From Caulobacteraceae bacterium (GTDB lineage Bacteria > Pseudomonadota > Alphaproteobacteria > Caulobacterales > Caulobacteraceae), in the NCBI GenBank assembly GCA_025450315.1, contig JANWHQ010000001.1, positions 1 to 39,287 of the forward strand: 39,287 bases of DNA. Reading direction: 5' to 3'. The position numbers and the translations under genes were made by a program. Below, piece by piece: positions 23,160-31,145 of this stretch (its first letter is position 1; every line of letters begins with the position of its first letter). The notes under the pieces were generated by a model, which did not search any database, had not been told where the DNA came from, and worked only from the letters and a program-made list of their open reading frames with translations.

Positions 23160-24824
23160 ATGGCCGAAGCGGCAGTTTCCGGCGCGCAGGACAAGCGCGC
23201 CTCGATGCGGACGATCGTCGCCGCCTCCTCGGCCGGCACCGCCTTCGAGTGGTACGACTTCTTCATCTTCGGCAGCCTGTCGGGCCTGATCGGCAAGCTG
23301 TTCTTCGCCAACCTCAGCCCCACCGAGGGGGTGATCTTCGCGCTCGGCGTGTTCGGCGCGGGCTTCCTGTTCCGGCCCGTGGGAGCGCTGGTGTTCGGCT
23401 GGGTCGGCGACCGGCTGGGCCGCAAGGGCGCCTTCCTGGTGACCGTCAGCCTGATGGGCCTGGCCACCCTGGCGGTGGGCTTCTTGCCCACATACGCCCA
23501 GGCCGGGCTCTGGGCGCCGAGCCTGCTTCTGGTCATGCGCCTGATCCAGGGCTTCGCCCTCGGCGGCGAATACGGCGGGGCGGCGGTCTACGTGGCCGAG
23601 CATGCCCGGGACGACAACCGCGGCGGCGCCACCGGCTGGATCCAGACCTCGGCCTCCTTCGGCCTGATCGGCGCGCTGGGGGTGATCTACGTCTCCACCA
23701 GGATCCTGGGACAGGACGCCTTCAACGCCTGGGGCTGGCGCATTCCGTTCTTCTTCTCGGCCGTGCTGCTGGCGATCTCGCTGTTCATGCGGCTGAAGCT
23801 GGCCGAGAGCCCGGCCTTCAAGCGCATGGAGGCCCTGGGCGGCGCCCCGCGGGCGCCGCTGAAGGAGGCCTTCGGCCAGTGGCGCTATCTGAAGGTGGTG
23901 ATCCTGGCGCTGCTGGCGATGATGATCGCCCAGGGCGTGGTCTGGTACACCATCTACTTCTACGTCCAGACCTTCATGCAGCAGATCCTGAAGGTGGATT
24001 CGGTCACTGTCACCGAGCTGATCCTGGCCGCGACGGTGATCTCCGCGCCGCTGTACGTGTTCTTCGCCTGGCTGTCGGACCGGGTCGGGCGCAAGCCGGT
24101 GATGCTGGCCGGCATGCTGATCTCCATCGTCGGCTTCTTCCCGGGCTTCCACCTTCTGACCCAGTACGCCAATCCGGCCCTGGCGGCGGCCAACCAGAAG
24201 ACCCCGGTGGTGGTGGTGGCCGATCCCGCCGCCTGCTCGCTGCAGTTCGATCCGGTAGGCAAGGCGTCCTTCACCTCGTCCTGCGACATCGCCAAGAGCA
24301 CGCTGGCCAATGCCGGGGTCTCCTACGCCAACCAGGCCGCGCCCAAGGGGACGGTGGCCTATGTGACGGTCGGCCAGGCCCGGGTCGTCTCGGTCGAGGC
24401 CGGAGGGCTGCCGGCGGCGAAGTTCAAGGCGGCCCAGGCGGATGTGGCCAGGCGGGTCAAGGCGGCGCTGAAGGCGGCCGGCTATCCGGACAAGGCCGAC
24501 CCGTCGCGCATCAACTTCGGCGGGCTTCTGCTGGTGATGACCGTCTTCACCCTCTCGGCCACGGCGCTCTATGGCCCCATCGCCTCCTGCTTGGTCGAGC
24601 TGTTCCCGACCCGCATCCGCTACACGGCCATGTCTCTGCCCTACAACATCGGCACCGGCTGGGTGGGCGGCTTCGTGCCCTTCGTCTCCTTCGCCATGGT
24701 GGTGGCCAAGGGCGATATCTATTTCGGCCTCTGGTATCCGGTGGTGGGCACGGTCCTGAGCTTCCTGGTCTGCCTGTTCTTCCTGCCCGAGACGCGGGGC
24801 AGGGACCTGAACCGGGCGGACTAG
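23160..24824 (+). CDS. MFS transporter of the metabolite:H+ symporter type with large insert
   Basis: This 554-residue, about 12-TM permease resembles the ShiA/KgtP/ProP (MHS) group. FEWYDFFIFG marks TM1, GDRLGRK the loop 2-3 motif, RLIQGFALGGEYGGAA TM4, and SDRVGRK loop 8-9. It is longer than usual (about 430) because of a soluble insert at roughly 335-450. The insert contains two Cys (DPAACSL, TSSCDIAK) and a Lys/Ala-rich helix. It lies between TM9 and TM10 and is predicted periplasmic. Substrate cannot be read; family members carry shikimate, dicarboxylates or betaines. GGGGGAG precedes the ATG. Its stop overlaps the convergent siroheme gene by 3 bases. Confidence 0.9.
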   Translation: MAEAAVSGAQDKRASMRTIVAASSAGTAFEWYDFFIFGSLSGLIGKLFFANLSPTEGVIFALGVFGAGFLFRPVGALVFGWVGDRLGRKGAFLVTVSLMGLATLAVGFLPTYAQAGLWAPSLLLVMRLIQGFALGGEYGGAAVYVAEHARDDNRGGATGWIQTSASFGLIGALGVIYVSTRILGQDAFNAWGWRIPFFFSAVLLAISLFMRLKLAESPAFKRMEALGGAPRAPLKEAFGQWRYLKVVILALLAMMIAQGVVWYTIYFYVQTFMQQILKVDSVTVTELILAATVISAPLYVFFAWLSDRVGRKPVMLAGMLISIVGFFPGFHLLTQYANPALAAANQKTPVVVVADPAACSLQFDPVGKASFTSSCDIAKSTLANAGVSYANQAAPKGTVAYVTVGQARVVSVEAGGLPAAKFKAAQADVARRVKAALKAAGYPDKADPSRINFGGLLLVMTVFTLSATALYGPIASCLVELFPTRIRYTAMSLPYNIGTGWVGGFVPFVSFAMVVAKGDIYFGLWYPVVGTVLSFLVCLFFLPETRGRDLNRAD

Positions 24825-25402
24825 CCCGATCCGTCCAGCGCGCGCCGCAGCAGCTCGCGCGCCTCGTCCATGCGGCCTTCCATGGCGGCCCTGGCGGCGG
24901 GGCCGTCCAGCACCCTCAGCACGAAGCGCCGCCGCGCCTGCAGGTCGGGATAGACCGCCTGCACCGCCTTGCGGAATTCCTGCAGCAGGGCCGCCACCCG
25001 TCCCGAGCCCTCGGGGATCGAGCTCTCCAGCTCCTGCTTCAGCACCTGGGCCAGCACCGGCGAGGCGCCGCCGGTGCCGACGGCCGCCACCACCTGGCCG
25101 CGGTCGACCAGGGCCGGGGTGAAGAAGTCGCAGAGCTCGGTGCGGTCCACCACGTTCACCGGAACGCCTGCCTCGCGCGCCGCCCGCGCCGCCAGTTCGT
25201 CGAAGGCGGCGTCGCCCGAGGCGATGAAGGCCAGCACCGCCCCGCGATAGCTGTCCGGATCCAGCGCCCGGCCGTCGTCGACGCGGGCGACCTCGGCCGG
25301 CGAGCCCTCGAACAGCCGCGCCTTGCCCTCGGCATGCTCGCCCACCCCGACGATCACCACGCGCCGGCCGGCCAAGGGGAAGAAGGCGGGAAACGACTCC
25401 AT
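24821..25402 (-). CDS. Precorrin-2 dehydrogenase/sirohydrochlorin ferrochelatase domain protein
   Basis: This 193-residue protein corresponds to the N-terminal CysG/Met8/SirC module: FPLAGRRVVIVGVGEHAEGK (9-28) is the NAD-binding region, and VNVVDRTELCDFFTPALVDR (82-101) with VVAAVGTGGASPVLA (103-117) is characteristic. It oxidises precorrin-2 and may insert iron to make siroheme for sulfite/nitrite reductase. The methyltransferase half of CysG is absent, so it would need a separate CobA/SUMT. The usual GGGxVAxRK reads VGVGEHAEGK, a relaxed version. It ends overlapping the MFS stop codon. Confidence 0.9.
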   Translation of the reverse strand: MESFPAFFPLAGRRVVIVGVGEHAEGKARLFEGSPAEVARVDDGRALDPDSYRGAVLAFIASGDAAFDELAARAAREAGVPVNVVDRTELCDFFTPALVDRGQVVAAVGTGGASPVLAQVLKQELESSIPEGSGRVAALLQEFRKAVQAVYPDLQARRRFVLRVLDGPAARAAMEGRMDEARELLRRALDGSG

Positions 25403-25522
25403 GAGGCCGAACCTAGCCCATGCTCCGCGCCCGGAGGAGGGGTGCCCGCGCCGCTACGGCTTTCATTAAACAATCTCGGTCATGGTGGCTTTCAACCAAT
25501 GGTGGGGGAGTTCCAAAGCTCC

Positions 25523-26404
25523 ATGTCCGGCGCAAACGATCGGCGCGCCAAGCTCGGCCTTGCGGCCGCGCAGTTCGGCCTCGACTACGCTGTCGCCAAT
25601 CCGCGCGGCCGGTCGCCCGAACAGGAAGTCGCCGACATCCTGCAGATCGGCGCGCGCTCCGGCGTGAGCCTGCTCGATACGGTGATCGGGGGGCGCAGCG
25701 AGCGCGTGATCGGCGAGCTGATGCCGCGGCCCTGTCCGTTCCACGTGGTGGTTAAGACCGCCCGCTGCGACCGGGGCCCGGACCACATCGAGGCCGAGGC
25801 GCGCGCCTCGCTGGCCCGGCTGGGGTCCGACCGCGCCTATGCGCTTTTGGTCGAGCAGGCGGGCGACCTCTTCTCGCCAAACGGCGCGGCGCTCTGGGAC
25901 CGCATGAAGGCGCTGAAGGACGAGGGCCTGTTCGAGCGCATCGGCGTCTCGGTCTACGCCTCCGACGACCCGGTGGGCGTGGCCCGCCGTTTCCGCCCCG
26001 ACATCATCCAGGCCCCCGCCAGCCTCTTGGATCAGCGCCTGATCGTGAACGGCGCCCTGGCCGAGCTGGCCGAGATGGACATCGAGGTGCACCTGCGCTC
26101 GATCTTCCTGCAGGGCCTATTGTTCCTTCCGCCCGACCGGGTGCCCGCGCCCCTGGCCAACGCCGCCCGCGGCCTGTCTCGGGTGCGCCGGATGATCGCC
26201 GAGGGCCGCAGCGACCCACTGCAGGCGGCCCTGGGCTTCGCCCTGGCCCGCCCCGAGGCCGCCACGGTGATTGTCGGCGTCACCACCGCCGCCGAGCTGC
26301 AGGCCGTCGTGGCCGCCGCCGCCAGCCCGCCCCCCGAGCTCGACTGGGACGAGATGGCGCTGGAAGATCCGGTGGCACTCGACGGCCGCTGGGCCGCCGC
26401 GTAG
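25523..26404 (+). CDS. Aldo/keto reductase-family protein with altered catalytic residues
   Basis: This 293-residue protein is a TIM-barrel AKR of the type often found with polysaccharide genes. KLGLAAAQFGLDYAVAN opens it, and IGVSVY, DIIQAPASLLDQRL and VHLRSIFLQGLLFLP follow. The catalytic tetrad is incomplete: Asp (LLDTVIGG) and Lys (VVVKTA) are present. The Tyr normally in YGxSE is missing because the segment reads DTVIGGRSE, and the catalytic His position in LLVEQAGDL is Glu. Reductase activity is doubtful. The start is uncertain: ATG 25523 is preferred, but ATG 25499 is in frame and lies before the only good purine run. Confidence 0.8.
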   Translation: MSGANDRRAKLGLAAAQFGLDYAVANPRGRSPEQEVADILQIGARSGVSLLDTVIGGRSERVIGELMPRPCPFHVVVKTARCDRGPDHIEAEARASLARLGSDRAYALLVEQAGDLFSPNGAALWDRMKALKDEGLFERIGVSVYASDDPVGVARRFRPDIIQAPASLLDQRLIVNGALAELAEMDIEVHLRSIFLQGLLFLPPDRVPAPLANAARGLSRVRRMIAEGRSDPLQAALGFALARPEAATVIVGVTTAAELQAVVAAAASPPPELDWDEMALEDPVALDGRWAAA

Positions 26405-26422
26405 GGCCAGGCCCGTCATTTT

Positions 26423-26560
26423 CCGCTCATCCCGGCGAAGGCCGGGATCCCGGACAGGTCTTCGCCGACGCCGCGCCCATGCCGCGGCGGCGCCGCCGCG
26501 AGTCATCACGATGGTGGCCGCCAACTCTTCCTGGTTCCCGGCCTTCGCCGGGACGAGCGG
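26423..26560. repeat. Pair of inverted 28-base intergenic repeats
   Basis: Unit 1 (26423-26450) and unit 2 (26533-26560) are reverse complements with 26 of 28 identities. Each contains the palindrome CCCGGC-4-GCCGGG. They fill most of the gap between the convergent AKR and btuB genes and could form a long cruciform or act as a terminator. Such GGCGAAGGCC-centred repeats are frequent in alphaproteobacterial genomes (general knowledge). Confidence 0.75.
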
Positions 26561-26569
26561 TGAAAACGG

Positions 26570-28408
26570 TTAATCCTTGAGCCTCACCCCCACGTAGAGA
26601 CCGAAGCCCGGCTCGCCGTAGCCGAAAGCCTCCTGGTAGCGGACGTCGGCCAGGTTCTCCATGCGGGCGGTGAGTTGGACATGGTCGTTCAGCTTCCAGG
26701 CGCCCGAGAGGCTGGCCACGGTGAACGGCCGGATCACCCCGTAGATGTCCTGGGCGGCGCTCTGGGAGCGGACCACCAGCGCCGCCTCGGCCCGGCCGCG
26801 GGTCCAATCCAGCTCGACTGATCCGGAGTTCGCCGGGACCCGCAGCAGCGGCGCGCCCGCGCCGTCGCGGGCATGGGCGTAGGTGTAGCCGGCCTTCAGC
26901 GAAAAGCCCCACCCCAGCACCGCGTCCAGCTCGGCCTCCGCGCCGGCGGTGCGCGCGCGGTCGATGTTCAGATAGCCCCGGGGCGGCTCGTAGCTGATCT
27001 CGTCCTGGATGGTCAGGTCGAAGCCGGTCAGGCGCGCGGAAAGCCGTCCGCCGGGCGAGGTCCAGGCGAGGCCCCCGTCGAAGCCCCGGGCGTGCTCGGG
27101 CCTCAGGCCCCGGGCCGGCCCGGGTGGGACGCATTCGAAACAGGGATAGGTGGTCTCGAAGATCGAGGGCGCCTTGAAGCCCTGGCCGAACGAGCCGTTC
27201 AGCGAGACGCCGCCGCCCAGCTTCAGCACGCCCGACGCCCTGGCTGTGGTCACTGCGGCATAGCCGGAGGGATCGTCGCGCCGGACGCTGACCGTGGTCG
27301 AGAGCGGGCCTTCGGGGGCGAAGCGCCAGATGGCGAAGCCGGCCCAGTCGTGGGCCGAGCGGCCGCCGTCGCCGGTGTCCTCGTGGTCGTCCTGGCGCTC
27401 GACGCCCACCATCAGGCGGCTTGGACCCAGGCCGGTCTTCTCGGCGGTCCAGCGCCAGTCGAGCCGATGGCCCTTGGCCTGGAACGGGAAGTCCGTCCCG
27501 CCGAAGAAGCTGTGGTCGACGCGGTCCAGGTCCATGCCGTCCAGGCGCAGTTCCTGATCCACGCCCCAGGGCCCATCGAGGCGGGCGCGCAGGAAACCGG
27601 TCGCCATCCAGCCGTGCTGGGAATCGGGCCCGTCGATCACCCCGGTGGGGCCGCCGAAGCTGTCCAGATTCACCCGCGACCAGTTGATCCGCGCCTTGGC
27701 GTCCAGCGTCAGCCAGTCCGCGGCCCGGTAGCGCCCGTTCACCTGGCCGGTGAGGCTCCGCATGCCGTCGCGCTCGGGATTGCCGTCCCGCACGTCGGCC
27801 TTGGAGATCCCGCCCGAGCCGTACCAGCCCACGTCCGCCCCCAGGGCCCCGCGGTCGTTGGAGACGCCGACTGAGCCGGTGGAGCGCTCCGTGCCGAAGG
27901 ATCCGCCCTCGGCCGAGGCGCGCCAGCCCTCCGGCTCGCGGCTGACGATCGACACCACCCCGCCGATGGCGTCCGAACCCCAGAGCGCCCCCTGGGGGCC
28001 CGACAGCACCTCGATGCGGTCGATGTCCTGAAGGTCCACGCTGGAAAAGTCGAAGGTCCCTTGGGGCGAGGTCGGATCGTTCACCGGCGCGCCGTCAATC
28101 AGCACCAGCGTCTTGTCCGAGGGGGCGCCGCGGATCATCACCGAGGTCAGGCCGCCGAAGGCCCCCTGGCGGCTGATCTCGACGCCGGGCAGCGTGTCCA
28201 GCACGTCGAAGGCGAAGCTCGCCTGGCGACGCTGGATCTGCTGGCCGGTGATCACCTGGGCGTCGGGCGCCAGGCTCTCGGGCGTGGGCAGGCGGGTGGC
28301 GGTGACCACCAGGTCCTGGACGGTCGTCGGCTCCTCGGACTGCGCCTCGGCCCGCACGGCGGCGAGCATCGCGGGCGCGGCCAGGAGCCATGGCGCGAAG
28401 CGCGGCAT
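26570..28408 (-). CDS. btuB: TonB-dependent vitamin B12 receptor (BtuB-like)
   Basis: This 612-residue outer-membrane receptor has a signal peptide at about 1-23 (ending RAEAQ). The TonB box-like TVQDLVVTATR lies at about 29-39. The plug domain (about 45-160) includes VMIRGAPSDKTLVLIDG, then VEVLSGPQGALWGSDAIGG-like residues. A 22-strand barrel follows, ending in aromatic-rich GFGLYVGVRLKD. Vitamin B12 as ligand is inferred mainly from the cobalamin riboswitch upstream and BtuB-like length. ATG 28408 is set by GAGGAGAG seven bases upstream. No btuCDF transporter genes follow. Confidence 0.92.
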   Translation of the reverse strand: MPRFAPWLLAAPAMLAAVRAEAQSEEPTTVQDLVVTATRLPTPESLAPDAQVITGQQIQRRQASFAFDVLDTLPGVEISRQGAFGGLTSVMIRGAPSDKTLVLIDGAPVNDPTSPQGTFDFSSVDLQDIDRIEVLSGPQGALWGSDAIGGVVSIVSREPEGWRASAEGGSFGTERSTGSVGVSNDRGALGADVGWYGSGGISKADVRDGNPERDGMRSLTGQVNGRYRAADWLTLDAKARINWSRVNLDSFGGPTGVIDGPDSQHGWMATGFLRARLDGPWGVDQELRLDGMDLDRVDHSFFGGTDFPFQAKGHRLDWRWTAEKTGLGPSRLMVGVERQDDHEDTGDGGRSAHDWAGFAIWRFAPEGPLSTTVSVRRDDPSGYAAVTTARASGVLKLGGGVSLNGSFGQGFKAPSIFETTYPCFECVPPGPARGLRPEHARGFDGGLAWTSPGGRLSARLTGFDLTIQDEISYEPPRGYLNIDRARTAGAEAELDAVLGWGFSLKAGYTYAHARDGAGAPLLRVPANSGSVELDWTRGRAEAALVVRSQSAAQDIYGVIRPFTVASLSGAWKLNDHVQLTARMENLADVRYQEAFGYGEPGFGLYVGVRLKD

Positions 28409-28487
28409 GGTCGGCTCTCCTCTGCAATGTCGCTGCAGCGGAAGTCCGCGCCTCCGGCCTGGTCCCGGGCCGTCGAACGAGCGACGC

Positions 28488-28690
28488 GGCGGCAGGTCTC
28501 CTGGCTCGCGGGTCATCGGATCCGGCCCCGCCTTCCCGGGCCCGAAGGCCCAGTGGCGTCACGCCCAGGGGGCGCGATGTGGACGAAGATCCTCGCCGCT
28601 CACAGTTGCGGGCACAGCGGCGGATTAGGGGAGAGATCCCCGCACCGCCTTCCCTCTTGGCCCCGGTCTCCCGGGGAACCACCTGGGCGC
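28488..28690 (-). promoter_or_regulatory. Cobalamin riboswitch
   Basis: On the minus strand, in 5' to 3' order, the following are seen: GGTTCCCCGGGAGACC (about 28680-28665), GGGAAGGCGGTG (28654-28643), and the core AATCCGC followed by CCCGCAACTGTGA (28627-28599). GCCACTG is at 28557-28551, and the B12 box AGCCAGGAGACCTGCC at 28506-28491. The order and sequences are those of the AdoCbl riboswitch. It lies about 80 bases before the btuB start, so control is probably by hiding the ribosome-binding site or by termination. The remaining bases of this 416-base gap hold the repeat at 28732-28811. Confidence 0.93.
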
Positions 28691-28731
28691 AGTGTGGCGA
28701 CAGCCGGGCGGCGGGGCAAGCGGTGCGTGGT

Positions 28732-28811
28732 TCGAGACGCGCCCTGGCGAGCGCTCCTCATCAGGACGAGGTGGTTGCTGAATCCGTCATCCTGAAGAGC
28801 CTGTGTCTCGA
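28732..28811. repeat. Imperfect hairpin intergenic repeat
   Basis: Outer arms TCGAGAC (28732-28738) and GTCTCGA (28805-28811) pair perfectly. Inner segments 28753-28769 and 28787-28800 (TCATCCTGAAGAGC) pair imperfectly. It resembles dispersed GAGACGC...CCTCATC elements that I associate with Caulobacterales genomes. It lies after rmuC and may act as its terminator. Confidence 0.5.
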
Positions 28812-28824
28812 GGGACGCAGGACC

Positions 28825-30099
28825 TCAGTTCACCGCGCCGGCGTCGGGCGCGGGCAGGGCGTGGTCGGCCGGGGAAGTCAGCTTGGAGAGCGGCCGCACG
28901 GCGGTCTCGACCGGCCCGAGCTCGGGCAGCTCCTTGCCCTCGTGGTCGACGGCCAGGTCCTCGAAACGCCGGGCCTGGGTCATCACCTGGCTCTCCAGCG
29001 AACCGACGAAGGCGTTGTAGCGGCCCACCGCGCTGTCCAGCGCCTTGCCGAGCGCGGCGGCGTGGCCGCCCATCACCGACAGGCGCTTGTAGAGCTCGCG
29101 GCCGAGCTCGGCGGTTTTGGCCGCGCCCTTGGCCTGGTCCTCGACGCGCCAGCCGTAGGCCACCGCCTTGCAGAGGGCGAACAGGGTGGTGGGCGTCACC
29201 AGGATCACCCGGCGGTCCATCGCCTCGGTCATCAGGTCGGGCATGCGGTCGAGCACGGCCGCCAGGAAGCCGTCGCCGGGCACGAACATGGCCACGAAGT
29301 CGGGCGAGGATTCGAACTGGTCCCAGTAGGCCTTGGCCGAAAGGGTCTGCATGTGGGTCTTCACGCTCTGGGCGTGGCGCGCCAGGGCCGCCTCGCGGGC
29401 GGTCTCCTCGGTCACCTCCTGGGCCTCCAGGAAAGCGTTCAGCGAGCACTTGGCGTCGATCACGAAGACGCCGCCGCCCGGCATGCGCACGCTGACGTCG
29501 GGGCGGCGCCGGCCCTCCTCGGTGTCGACCGAGACCTGCTCGGAGAAGTCGAAGCGGTGGTTCAGGCCCGCGGCCTCAAGCACGTTGCGCAGGGTCTGGT
29601 CGCCCCAGCGGCCCTGCACGCCCGCGCCGCGGCGCAGGGTGGCGGCCAGCTTGCGGGCCTCGAACTGGGTCTCCTGGGAGGCGCGCATCAGCTGGGAGAT
29701 CTGTTCCTTCAGCCGTCCGGACTCCTCCGCGCGCCGGGCCTCGATGGCCAGGACCTGCTGCTCGAACTTCTGCAGCACCTCGGCCACCGGCTTCAGCTGG
29801 CCCTCGAGCTGGGACTGGGCCAGCGCCTGCTGGGACTGGAAGGTCTCGTTGGCGCGCTGCACCAGCTGCTCTGTCACCGCGCCGGCGGACTCCGCGGCCT
29901 GGGCCCTCAGCAGCGCATTGGACTCTTCGCGGCTGGATTCCAGCTGCCGGTTGCGCTCCTGGGCGGCGGCCAGCTCGCGGTCGAGGCTGGCCGATCGGCT
30001 TCGCTCGCGCAGCAGCGCCTTCAGCGATCCGAGGAATCCACAGAGCGCCACGACGGCGACGGCGCTCAGGCACAGGGTGACCAGTTCGAACGCGTTCAT
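28825..30099 (-). CDS. rmuC: RmuC-family DNA recombination protein
   Basis: This 424-residue protein has an N-terminal membrane anchor (about 4-24). A long coiled coil follows (about 28-150, rich in Glu/Gln/Arg/Ala). The C-terminal RmuC nuclease-like domain (about 160-370) shows GRWGDQTLRNVLEAAGL, FVIDAKCSLNAF and VILVTPTTLFALCKAVAYGW. RmuC is thought to limit recombination at inverted repeats and has a PD-(D/E)xK-like core. ATG 30099 is preferred over an upstream start at 30150, since it begins just before the anchor and has AGGG upstream. It appears monocistronic, divergent from msrB. Confidence 0.92.
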   Translation of the reverse strand: MNAFELVTLCLSAVAVVALCGFLGSLKALLRERSRSASLDRELAAAQERNRQLESSREESNALLRAQAAESAGAVTEQLVQRANETFQSQQALAQSQLEGQLKPVAEVLQKFEQQVLAIEARRAEESGRLKEQISQLMRASQETQFEARKLAATLRRGAGVQGRWGDQTLRNVLEAAGLNHRFDFSEQVSVDTEEGRRRPDVSVRMPGGGVFVIDAKCSLNAFLEAQEVTEETAREAALARHAQSVKTHMQTLSAKAYWDQFESSPDFVAMFVPGDGFLAAVLDRMPDLMTEAMDRRVILVTPTTLFALCKAVAYGWRVEDQAKGAAKTAELGRELYKRLSVMGGHAAALGKALDSAVGRYNAFVGSLESQVMTQARRFEDLAVDHEGKELPELGPVETAVRPLSKLTSPADHALPAPDAGAVN

Positions 30100-30225
30100 C
30101 CGACCCTGGTTAGAGAGAGTCGGAATCAGCGGCAACGGCCGGATTATCACGCTTGGTCAAGCCCCCTTGCGGGAGGCGCCCGCCTCGCATCAAACTGCGC
30201 CGGCAGCGCAATCCAGGAGGACGCC

Positions 30226-30624
30226 ATGGCCCATTTCCGGGTCGAGAAGACCGACGCGGAGTGGAAGCGGACCCTCGCGCCGTTCACCTATGAGGTGCTG
30301 CGCCATGCGGCGACCGAGCGGCCGTTCTCCAGCCCGCTGAACGACGAGCACCGCGTCGGGATCTTCCACTGCGCCGGGTGCAACTGGCCGGTCTATTCCT
30401 CCAAGGACAAGTTCGAGAGCGGCACCGGCTGGCCCTCCTTCACCCGCCCGCTGAACGCCCGGGCCGTGGGCTACACCCGCGACGACTCCCTGGGGATGCA
30501 GCGCACCGCCGTGCACTGCGCCAGCTGCGGCGGCCACCTCGGCCACGTGTTCGACGATGGCCCGCCGCCGACCGGCAAGCGCTACTGCATGAACGGCGTG
30601 GCGATGACCTTCCAGGCGACCTGA
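30226..30624 (+). CDS. msrB: Peptide-methionine (R)-S-oxide reductase
   Basis: This 132-residue MsrB repairs R-methionine sulfoxide in proteins. Zinc ligands are Cys49/Cys52 (CAGC) and Cys98/Cys101 (CASC). Catalytic Cys121 is in RYCMNGVAM. Substrate-binding SGTGWPSF (65-72) and GHLGHVFDDGP (103-113) are intact. AGGAGG five bases before ATG 30226 fixes the start. No signal peptide is present, so it is cytoplasmic. No MsrA is adjacent. It is separated from the BlaI operon by a hairpin. Confidence 0.96.
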   Translation: MAHFRVEKTDAEWKRTLAPFTYEVLRHAATERPFSSPLNDEHRVGIFHCAGCNWPVYSSKDKFESGTGWPSFTRPLNARAVGYTRDDSLGMQRTAVHCASCGGHLGHVFDDGPPPTGKRYCMNGVAMTFQAT

Positions 30625-30632
30625 ACGGCCGC

Positions 30633-30651
30633 GGGCGCCCCTACGGCGCCC
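30633..30651 (+). terminator. Hairpin after msrB
   Basis: The 7-bp perfect arms GGGCGCC (30633-30639) and GGCGCCC (30645-30651) lie 9 bases after the stop. No T-run follows, so termination is uncertain. Confidence 0.4.
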
Positions 30652-30721
30652 TCGCAAGAGCCGGATCCGGGACGGCGTCGTCGTCGGTCGCGTTCGATCA
30701 CGGGGACTTGTGCGCCGGCAA

Positions 30722-30748
30722 CTACAGTAGTATCGACTACGTATGTAG
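30722..30748 (+). promoter_or_regulatory. Candidate BlaI-type operator
   Basis: Two adjacent dyads, CTAC-A-GTAG (30722-30730) and CTAC-GTAT-GTAG (30737-30748), lie just before the blaI-like ATG. CTACA/TGTAG half-sites are typical of BlaI/MecI operators. They form the only A+T-rich stretch here and would overlap the promoter or ribosome-binding site. Confidence 0.65.
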
Positions 30749-30758
30749 GAGACCTCCG

Positions 30759-31145
30759 ATGGCGCCGGCCAGGCTCACCAAGCTCGAGCTGCGGATCATG
30801 GAGGATCTGTGGACCCACGGACCCTCGGCGGTGCGCGAGGTCCAGGAGCGGTTCCCCGAAGGGTCGCGGCCGGCCTACACCACCGTCCAGAGCATGATCT
30901 ATCGGCTGGAGGCCAAGCAGGCCGTCCGCCGCACCAAGAAGATCGGCAACGCCCACATCTTCGAAGCCGTGGTCAGCCGGGCCTCGGCCCAGCGGGGGCT
31001 GATCGACGAGCTGCTCGGGCTGTTCGGCGGGCGGGCCCAGCCGGTGATGGCCTATTTCGTCGAGTCCGGACAGCTCACCCTGGACAACGTGCGCGAGGCC
31101 GAACGCCGTCTCGAAGAGCTCAAGCAGGAGGGGAAGGCGTCATGA
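30759..31145 (+). CDS. BlaI/MecI-family transcriptional repressor
   Basis: This 128-residue winged-helix repressor has LTKLELRIMEDLWTHGPSAV (6-25), YTTVQSMIYRLEAKQAV (about 40-56, recognition helix) and a wing KIGNAHIFEAVV. The C-terminal dimerisation helix ends REAERRLEELKQEG. In the family, repression is lifted by cleavage by the partner M56 metallopeptidase encoded next. The stop overlaps that gene's ATG (ATGA). Paired CTAC/GTAG dyads upstream are the likely binding site. TAGGAG lies before the ATG. Confidence 0.93.
   Translation: MAPARLTKLELRIMEDLWTHGPSAVREVQERFPEGSRPAYTTVQSMIYRLEAKQAVRRTKKIGNAHIFEAVVSRASAQRGLIDELLGLFGGRAQPVMAYFVESGQLTLDNVREAERRLEELKQEGKAS

Noticed and set aside
23021..26404. 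Single 1127-codon plus-strand protein ending in the aldo/keto reductase
   Set aside because: Only the last 293 codons have family similarity. The remainder is the wrong frame of the MFS gene and the antisense of the siroheme gene.
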